The position numbers were made by a program, and so were the translations under genes. DNA of 37,156 nt, from contig JAOATF010000172.1 of the NCBI GenBank assembly GCA_030158285.1, forward strand, positions 1 through 37,156, read 5' to 3'. The notes beneath the pieces were generated by a model. It saw only the letters and a program-made list of their open reading frames with translations. It was not told the origin of the DNA and searched no databases. Position 1 is the stretch's first letter; each line of letters begins with the position of its first letter. Of the stretch, positions 32,007 through 37,156 are shown piece after piece. The DNA comes from Hyphomonadaceae bacterium (GTDB lineage: Bacteria > Pseudomonadota > Alphaproteobacteria > Caulobacterales > Hyphomonadaceae).

Positions 32007-32222
32007 GTGACCCGCTACTCGCATCAGGTCTTCATGCTCCGCTGCCGCAATTGCGGACAGACCGGACACCTGTGGCTGACCGAGAATGCCCAGCGCGACT
32101 GGAGCTTCGCTGCGGTCGGTTTCGTCGGCCTGGCCGTGAACCGCCACAACCCACCTAACTCGGTCATCCGCTGCAATGGCTGCGGCTCGCCCCAGGTCGC
32201 CGTCGTACGTGACGTAGCGTAA
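32007..32222 (+). CDS. Small zinc-ribbon protein
   Basis: 71 residues from a GTG start. CRNCG (about residues 13-17) and CNGCG near the C-terminus form a four-Cys zinc ribbon flanking a short hydrophobic strand (FAAVGFVGLAV). Such orphan ribbons bind nucleic acid or protein. The start is uncertain: a TTG at 31992 or ATG at 32034 would also keep the first Cys pair. It is a likely real gene because the Cys pairs are in register and codon use fits. Confidence 0.6.
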   Translation: MTRYSHQVFMLRCRNCGQTGHLWLTENAQRDWSFAAVGFVGLAVNRHNPPNSVIRCNGCGSPQVAVVRDVA

Positions 32223-32370
32223 TCAACGAAACTCCATAGCAACCAAACTAACCTTGCGGTTTGCTGACAATTTCCTCTCAAACTCGTGACGCCAGCCACC
32301 ATCCCACGTGATCGGACTCGCATGTAACGCTGCGACACGTTCCGCTCGCGTCAAAGACGGTCGGCCCATC

Positions 32371-33168
32371 ATGCAGCTCCCCCGCCTGCTCATTGCTCTA
32401 ACCCTGTCGCTGGCCCTCGCGGCCCCCGTGGCGCTCGCCAACGGCGCCAACCAGCGCACGTTCGGCTGGGAGCTGTTCGCGCGCCCCGCCCCGCGCATCG
32501 CCGCCGAACTCCGCACCACCGTTCCCGGCGAGCAGGATCTCCCCGGCATCGGCTGGGCCCACGTCTACATCCCGAAGAGCTACCGCCCCGACAAACCCAT
32601 GCCGCTCGCGCTGCTGCTGCATGGCTCCGGCGATCGCGGCACGACCATGATCGATGAGTTCGCCGACCTTGCCGAACTCCACGGCGTCATCCTCGTCGCA
32701 CCGGACTCGCAGCGCTACAGCTGGGACATCATGGTGAAAGGCGCCGAGCTGCGTAACACCACGCGCATCCCCTCCTGGGGCAACGATGTCGACCGCATCG
32801 ACAAGGCGCTCGCCCGCGCCTTCGCACTCTACAATGTTGATGCGAAGAACGTCTCGCTCATCGGCTTCTCGGATGGCGCCGGCTACGGCCTCTCGCTCGG
32901 CGCCAACAATGGCAAGCTGTTCTCCGCAGTGATGGCCTTCGCCCCCGGCCTGCTCACGCGCATCGACGGCCAGGCCCGCAACCGCATCTTCCTCGCCCAC
33001 GGCGACAACGACCGCACGCTCCCGATGGAGCCCACGCGCGATATCTTTGCGCCTGCGCTGGAACAGCTTGGCTATGACGTCACCCTCGAACTCTTCGACG
33101 GACGCCATATCATGCCTCACGATGTCCGCGCCGAAGCATTCAGCTGGTGGCTGCATCCGCACAGCTAA
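32371..33168 (+). CDS. Exported alpha/beta hydrolase, esterase/depolymerase-like
   Basis: 265 residues with a signal peptide (MQLPRLLIALTLSLALAAPVALA|N). LLLHGSGDRG gives the oxyanion region, GFSDGAGYG the nucleophile elbow (Ser167), HGDNDRTLP the acid (Asp214) and FDGRHIMPHD the His (246 or 250), a full triad. The layout resembles PHB-depolymerase/feruloyl-esterase-type proteins. ATG 32371 is chosen because the signal peptide begins there. The substrate is unknown. Confidence 0.82.
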   Translation: MQLPRLLIALTLSLALAAPVALANGANQRTFGWELFARPAPRIAAELRTTVPGEQDLPGIGWAHVYIPKSYRPDKPMPLALLLHGSGDRGTTMIDEFADLAELHGVILVAPDSQRYSWDIMVKGAELRNTTRIPSWGNDVDRIDKALARAFALYNVDAKNVSLIGFSDGAGYGLSLGANNGKLFSAVMAFAPGLLTRIDGQARNRIFLAHGDNDRTLPMEPTRDIFAPALEQLGYDVTLELFDGRHIMPHDVRAEAFSWWLHPHS

Positions 33169-33177
33169 AGAGGAATC

Positions 33178-33353
33178 GTCCTCCCCTGCGTAGCGAAGCG
33201 CAGCGGGGGAGGTGGCGCGAAGCGCCGGAGGGGGCGAGCCACACGGGGACTCGTGCCTTCAAGCACAAATCCCGCCGCGGCCCGCCCCCATCCCGGCTCT
33301 CATCCTGAGCTTGTCGAAGGACGCCGTACTTCCCCCGCTTCGCAGGGGAAGAT
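33178..33353. repeat. Palindromic intergenic element, copy A
   Basis: The left end (CCTCCCCTGCG.AGCG... with GGGGGAGGTGG and GGAGGGGGCGAGCCACACGG) is inverted in the right end (CTTCCCCCGCTTCGCAGGGGAA). The same modules recur at 34011-34153. Copy A also contains TCATCCTGAGCTTGTCGAAG (33300-33319), a widespread alphaproteobacterial repeat word, as an internal insertion. It lies between the hydrolase and dodecin. Confidence 0.65.
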
Positions 33354-33373
33354 GCGCAGCGAAATCCTGCACG

Positions 33374-33580
33374 CTACTTTTCGTACTTGAAGCTCACCCG
33401 CAGCTTCGTCCGGAAAGTATCGATCTTCCCGTCCTCACCGACCGAGATGTCCTGCGCCACAACTTCAGCCACGCGCAGGTCGCGCAAGCTGGCCGCCGCT
33501 GTGGACAGCGCTTCGCGCGCTGCATCCTCCCAGCTCTTCGTACTCGTGCCGATGATATCGGTAACGCGGTAGACACTCAT
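33374..33580 (-). CDS. Dodecin-family flavin-storage protein
   Basis: 68 residues, full length for dodecin. VYRVTDIIGTSTKSWEDAAREAL, LRDLRVAEVVAQDISVGEDGKI and the closing RTKLRVSFKYE match the conserved dodecin pattern. The protein forms a dodecamer that buffers riboflavin, FMN or FAD in the cytoplasm. ATG 33580 is the family start; the frame upstream is not conserved in type. Several flavoenzymes lie in the window, but no direct link is shown. Confidence 0.92.
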   Translation of the reverse strand: MSVYRVTDIIGTSTKSWEDAAREALSTAAASLRDLRVAEVVAQDISVGEDGKIDTFRTKLRVSFKYEK

Positions 33581-33659
33581 GCAAGGCCTCCTGTTCGCAC
33601 CAGAAGCAAACAAGACGCCCGGCCTGCGCGCGCGTCAACGCTACGCGAGCGTCAACACC

Positions 33660-33917
33660 CTACGGCAACTTCGGATCCCCGACATCGGAGAACGCGAAAT
33701 TGTAGAGGAAGGCTGACGGCAACGGCGTGCCCGCTTCCTGGCACTTCGCAAACACCTGTTCCATCGCAGACTTCAGCAACAGCTTGCCCTCGCGCTTCAC
33801 CTTCTCGTCCTTGATGCTGTCGAGCGCATTCTTGATGCCTGCGAACTCCTGAACCCACGGCGAATAGGAGTTGTTGATCGTACTGGGAATCCACGACGCA
33901 TACAGCTTGTTCGCCAT
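33660..33917 (-). CDS. Small protein sharing a C-terminal module with the exported protein at 22313-22996
   Basis: 85 residues, no signal peptide, no known family. Its length (KLYASWIPSTINNSYSPW ... SAMEQ ... PLPSAFLYNF) aligns with the last 72 residues of the protein at 22313-22996 (KLAEQWEASNMGNGYKP ... RAMGQ ... AVPDFLYNW). The order K-L-x-x-x-W, N-x-Y-x-P, A-M-x-Q and P-x-FLYN is kept. This suggests a shared module and a real gene. Whether it is exported or a truncated relative is open. Confidence 0.6.
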   Translation of the reverse strand: MANKLYASWIPSTINNSYSPWVQEFAGIKNALDSIKDEKVKREGKLLLKSAMEQVFAKCQEAGTPLPSAFLYNFAFSDVGDPKLP

Positions 33918-34010
33918 GAACCCCGTGATGCGCCCCTTCGCCTGCTGCCCCCAGGATGAACCGCGACCCTAACCAGCTTCGCGAGGCTCTCAAGCAACAG
34001 CCACAGCGCC

Positions 34011-34153
34011 GTCCTCCCCTGCGAAGCGGGGGAGGTGGCCCGAAGGGTCGGAGGGGGCGAGCCACACGGGGATTGATGCTCGGGACCACGAGTCCCCTCG
34101 CAGCCTGCCCCCATCCCGGCTTCGCCGTACTTCCCCCGCTTCGCAGGGGAAGA
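34011..34153. repeat. Palindromic intergenic element, copy B
   Basis: Shares both ends and the central GGAGGGGGCGAGCCACACGG block with copy A (33178-33353) but lacks its internal insertion. CCTCCCCTGCGAAGCGGGGG at the left is inverted as CCCCCGCTTCGCAGGGGAA at the right. It directly follows the stop of the oxidoreductase gene at 34157. A small non-autonomous element or folded 3' structure is possible; no transposase is linked. Confidence 0.65.
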
Positions 34154-34156
34154 CGT

Positions 34157-37156
34157 TTACTCCGCCGCCACCATCCGCGGGGCCGGCGCGGGCGACGGCG
34201 CGTTCCACTTCGCCATCAGCGCGGCGAGCTTCTTCTCCGCCGCGTGCACCGACTTGTCCTTCACATGGCCATAGCCACGGATGTCATCGGGAATGCTCGC
34301 GATCTCGACCGCCAGCGCATGGTTCTCCGCCGTCAGCCCGACGGCCAGCTTCTCCAGCCGCTCGAGATATTCATCGCGCAGCCGGCGCTCCATCTTGCGC
34401 TCCTCGGTCCGCCCGAACAGGTCGAAGCCTGTGCCGCGCAGGAACTTCATTTTCCGCAACAACTTGAAGCCCGTCATCATCCACGGCCCGAACGGCTGCT
34501 TCAGCAACTCGCCCTTGTGGTTCTTCTTCGAGATCGTCGGCGGCGCCAGCAGGAAGGTCAGCTTCGTGCCCTTGCCGAACGTGTCCTCGACAGCCTGCTT
34601 GTATTCCGGCCGCGCATAGAGCCGCGCGACTTCATACTCGTCCTTGTAGGCCATCAGCTTGGCGAGATACGTCGCCGCCGCCGTCGCCAGCTTGTCGCCG
34701 AGCCCCAGATTGCTCTCGGCCGCCCGCACGCGCGCGATCCGCGCCTCGTACATGTCGGCATAGGCGGGGTTCTGGTACGCCGTCAGCATCTCCGCGCGGC
34801 GCGCAATCAGCTCGTCCAGCTTCAGCGGCTCGATCTCCGGCCGCTTCGGCGCCGCCGCCTGGATCAGGTCCGGGTTCACCGCTGCGACACGGCCAAGGTC
34901 GAACGCCGCTGCGTTCTCCTTCACCTTCACCTTGTTCAGCCGGTTGGCCTCGTAGATCGCCGTATCCGAAATCGGGATCAGGCCGTTCTGGTAGGCCATG
35001 CCCAGCATGATCATGTTGGTGTAGATCGCATCGCCAAAGTGATGCTCCGCCAGCGCCTCCGCATTGGTCGAGGCAAACGACTTCGACCGCGAGCGCACCC
35101 GCGCCGACAGCAGGTCGGGATCGAACCGCACATTGCGGTTCTCGATGATCTCTTTCGTCGGCGTCACGTCATGGTTCGCCACCACGCTCGTACGCGCCTT
35201 GTCGAACATCACCAGCGCATCGCCCGACGACGCCACGACGAGGTCGCAGGCAATGATCACGTCCGCCGACGCCGGCGGCGTCTTGCCCGCCTTGATGTCA
35301 TCCGGATCGAGCGCAAAGCGAACGTGGCAAAGAACCGGCCCGCCCTTCTGCGCCAGGCCCGTCATGTCCAGCGTCTGCGAGGCCTTGCCATCGACGTGCG
35401 CCGCCATGGCGAGCACAGCCGCCACCGTCGTCACGCCCGTGCCGCCCACGCCCGTGAACACCACGTTCCACGCCTCATGGCCCAACACCGGCAACACCGG
35501 CTGCGGAAGGCCCGCGACATCAAACTTCGGCGCGCCACGCTCGGCGTCAGACTTGCGATCGCCGCCCACCACCGTCACGAAACTCGGGCAGAAGCCTTCG
35601 ATACAGGAATAATCCGTGTTGCACGTCGACTGGTTGATCTGCCGCTTGCGGCCCAGCTCCGTCTCAACCGGCTCCACCGACAGGCAGTTCGATTTCACCG
35701 AACAGTCGCCGCAGCCTTCGCAGACCGACTGGTTGATGAACACGCGCTTGGTCGGCGCTTCCATCTTGCCGCGCTTGATGCGGCGGCGTTTCTCGGTCGC
35801 GCACACCTGATCGTAGATCAGCACGGACACGCCCGGCGTATCGCGCAGCTCGATCTGCACTTCTTCCAGCTTCTTGCGATCGAAGATGCGCGTGCCTTCC
35901 GGCAGGTCCGAGACGCTCGCATAGCGCGTCGGATCATCCGCCACGATCACGATCGTCTTGACGCCCTCGGCCTCAACCTGCCGCGCGATCTGCGGCACGG
36001 TCTGGCCGGATTCCACCTGCTGGCCGCCCGTCATGGCGACGGCGTCGTTGTAGAGGATCTTGTAAGTCGCGTTGACCTTGCCCGAGAGCGCGGCGCGAAT
36101 GGCCAGCGAGCCCGAGTGTGAATAGGTGCCATCGCCGAGGTTCACGAATACATGCCTTTCGTTCGTGAACGGCATCTGGCCGATCCACGGCGTGCCCTCG
36201 CCGCCCATCTGCGTGTGCATGTCCGTCCGCCGCTCCGGCGTGAACGTCGCCATGTAGTGGCAGCCGATCCCCGCCAGCGCGCGCGAGCCTTCCGGCAGCG
36301 TCGTCGACGTATTATGCGGACAGCCCGAGCAGAAGTGCGGCTTGCGCGTGTTGATCTGGTTCATGCCGGCGACAGCCTGCTGCGCGCCCTTCACCTTGGT
36401 GAAGTAGGCATCGGCCCGCGCCTTGTGCGGCCCATCCGCCATCCGCCCAACCAGCGCCAGCGCGATATCCGCCGTCGACAGCGACGCGATATCCGACAAG
36501 AGCGGCGCGCCATCGCGATCCTTCTTGCCCTCGACAATCGGCCGCTCGCTATCGGCGAGATGATACAGGATCTCTTTCAATTGCGGCTCGATGATCGCCC
36601 GCTTGTGCTCGATCACCAGCACGCGCTCGAACCCGCGGCAGAAATTGCGGATCGCCGTCGGTTCCAGCGGCCACGGCATCGCCACCTTGAAGATCGACAC
36701 ACCAAGGTCCGCCGCCTGTTCGGGGCTCAGCCCCATCGCCGCCAGCGCCTCGTACACATCGCGCGAGGCCTGCCCAGCCACGATCACGCCCAGCTTCTTT
36801 TGGCGGCCCGTCAGCAGCGCACGATCCAGCCCATTGGCGCGCACAAACGCCTGCGCCGCCGGTATCTTCAGCTGCCGCAGCCGTGCTTCCTTGCCCAGCG
36901 GCGTGTCGCCCATGCGCAGCCCGAGCCCGCCCTCCGGGATGACAAAGTCGCCCGGCCGCACCGTCGCATAGCGATCCAACCCCACCTCAACGACAGCCCC
37001 GCTATCCATCGTGTCCGCGAGGCAGATCATCGAGACCCACAGCCCCGAATACCGCGACAGCTCCCAGCCGATCATGCCCATGTCGAGCACTTCCTGGATC
37101 GACGCCGGCGCCAGCACCGGCATCTCCGCATCGATCATCGCGAATTCGGATTGCGA
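34157..37156 (-). CDS. Indolepyruvate/2-oxoacid:ferredoxin oxidoreductase, fused subunits, 5' end outside the window
   Basis: About 999 residues are visible and the frame stays open to the window edge, so the N-terminus (roughly 150 residues in fused alphaproteobacterial homologues, from memory) is missing. It decarboxylates an aromatic or branched 2-oxoacid with CoA and reduces ferredoxin. TPP-binding NLGDGTYSHSGSLAIRAAL and ILYNDAVAMTGGQ are followed by a Cys-rich segment (CEGCGDC...NC then CNTDYSCIEGFCPS) for Fe-S clusters. A gamma-type domain (FTGVGGTGVTTVAAVLA, MTGLAQKGGPV) and a C-terminal DUF6537-like region follow. A pairing with mms valine genes is not implied. Confidence 0.9.
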   Translation of the reverse strand, partial: SQSEFAMIDAEMPVLAPASIQEVLDMGMIGWELSRYSGLWVSMICLADTMDSGAVVEVGLDRYATVRPGDFVIPEGGLGLRMGDTPLGKEARLRQLKIPAAQAFVRANGLDRALLTGRQKKLGVIVAGQASRDVYEALAAMGLSPEQAADLGVSIFKVAMPWPLEPTAIRNFCRGFERVLVIEHKRAIIEPQLKEILYHLADSERPIVEGKKDRDGAPLLSDIASLSTADIALALVGRMADGPHKARADAYFTKVKGAQQAVAGMNQINTRKPHFCSGCPHNTSTTLPEGSRALAGIGCHYMATFTPERRTDMHTQMGGEGTPWIGQMPFTNERHVFVNLGDGTYSHSGSLAIRAALSGKVNATYKILYNDAVAMTGGQQVESGQTVPQIARQVEAEGVKTIVIVADDPTRYASVSDLPEGTRIFDRKKLEEVQIELRDTPGVSVLIYDQVCATEKRRRIKRGKMEAPTKRVFINQSVCEGCGDCSVKSNCLSVEPVETELGRKRQINQSTCNTDYSCIEGFCPSFVTVVGGDRKSDAERGAPKFDVAGLPQPVLPVLGHEAWNVVFTGVGGTGVTTVAAVLAMAAHVDGKASQTLDMTGLAQKGGPVLCHVRFALDPDDIKAGKTPPASADVIIACDLVVASSGDALVMFDKARTSVVANHDVTPTKEIIENRNVRFDPDLLSARVRSRSKSFASTNAEALAEHHFGDAIYTNMIMLGMAYQNGLIPISDTAIYEANRLNKVKVKENAAAFDLGRVAAVNPDLIQAAAPKRPEIEPLKLDELIARRAEMLTAYQNPAYADMYEARIARVRAAESNLGLGDKLATAAATYLAKLMAYKDEYEVARLYARPEYKQAVEDTFGKGTKLTFLLAPPTISKKNHKGELLKQPFGPWMMTGFKLLRKMKFLRGTGFDLFGRTEERKMERRLRDEYLERLEKLAVGLTAENHALAVEIASIPDDIRGYGHVKDKSVHAAEKKLAALMAKWNAPSPAPAPRMVAAE

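Noticed and set aside
33956-36121. 721-residue open frame on the plus strand opposite the ferredoxin oxidoreductase
   Set aside because: Arg/His-rich, no motifs, starts inside a repeat element; the minus strand encodes an intact enzyme.

Overview
The window is high-GC, densely packed bacterial DNA. Gene content points to an alphaproteobacterium, probably of the Caulobacterales/Hyphomonadaceae type. The clues are an HWE-family histidine kinase, a dmeR-dmeF cobalt/nickel module, a fused indolepyruvate:ferredoxin oxidoreductase, an HvrA-like H-NS protein and a ZnuD-like receptor behind Zur-type boxes. This placement is inferred from families; no rRNA or marker gene is present. Convergent genes are separated by 2-25 bp or overlap. 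I see no transposase, phage gene or CRISPR array.

Layout. 129-3003: a ZnuD-like TonB-dependent receptor, two Zur-like boxes, and a divergent pgsA phospholipid synthase. 3266-9583 (minus strand): a tight five-gene block encoding a small membrane protein, an SPFH protein with a C-terminal zinc ribbon, a zinc-ribbon/FHA-like protein, a zinc-ribbon Ser/Thr kinase fused to DUF805, and a papain-like peptidase without a signal peptide. This block is the best candidate for an undescribed system: a membrane-linked kinase/phosphothreonine-reader pathway with a protease at its end. 9797-13915: valine catabolism (mmsB, mmsA) with a frameshifted membrane protein and a DUF2306 protein between them. 14001-16829: a HAD phosphatase, then an HWE kinase divergent from a lone receiver protein.

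16854-20914: a histidine-brace (LPMO-like) exported protein, a small lipoprotein, a TPR periplasmic protein, an acyl-CoA dehydrogenase and a PH-like membrane protein. 21061-24340: glutathione-dependent formaldehyde dehydrogenase, an exported protein of unknown function, and the dmeR-dmeF operon. 24499-27456: a small unknown protein, a TetR regulator divergent from a short-chain dehydrogenase, and an aldo/keto reductase behind an inverted-repeat operator. 27870-28341: an H-NS-like gene with a clear promoter and terminator. 28428-29664: a CAT-anticodon tRNA followed by a lower-GC HNH-type gene that looks acquired.

29694-37156: an L-2-hydroxyglutarate-oxidase-like flavoprotein, a PPOX-type flavoprotein behind a Fur-like box, a small zinc-ribbon protein, an exported esterase-like hydrolase, dodecin, an 85-residue protein that shares a C-terminal module with the exported protein at 22313-22996, and the 2-oxoacid:ferredoxin oxidoreductase cut by the window edge. 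Two copies of a palindromic intergenic element flank the dodecin segment. Metal handling recurs (ZnuD/Zur, DmeRF, possible Fur box, zinc ribbons, histidine brace), but only the Zur and DmeRF parts are directly supported.
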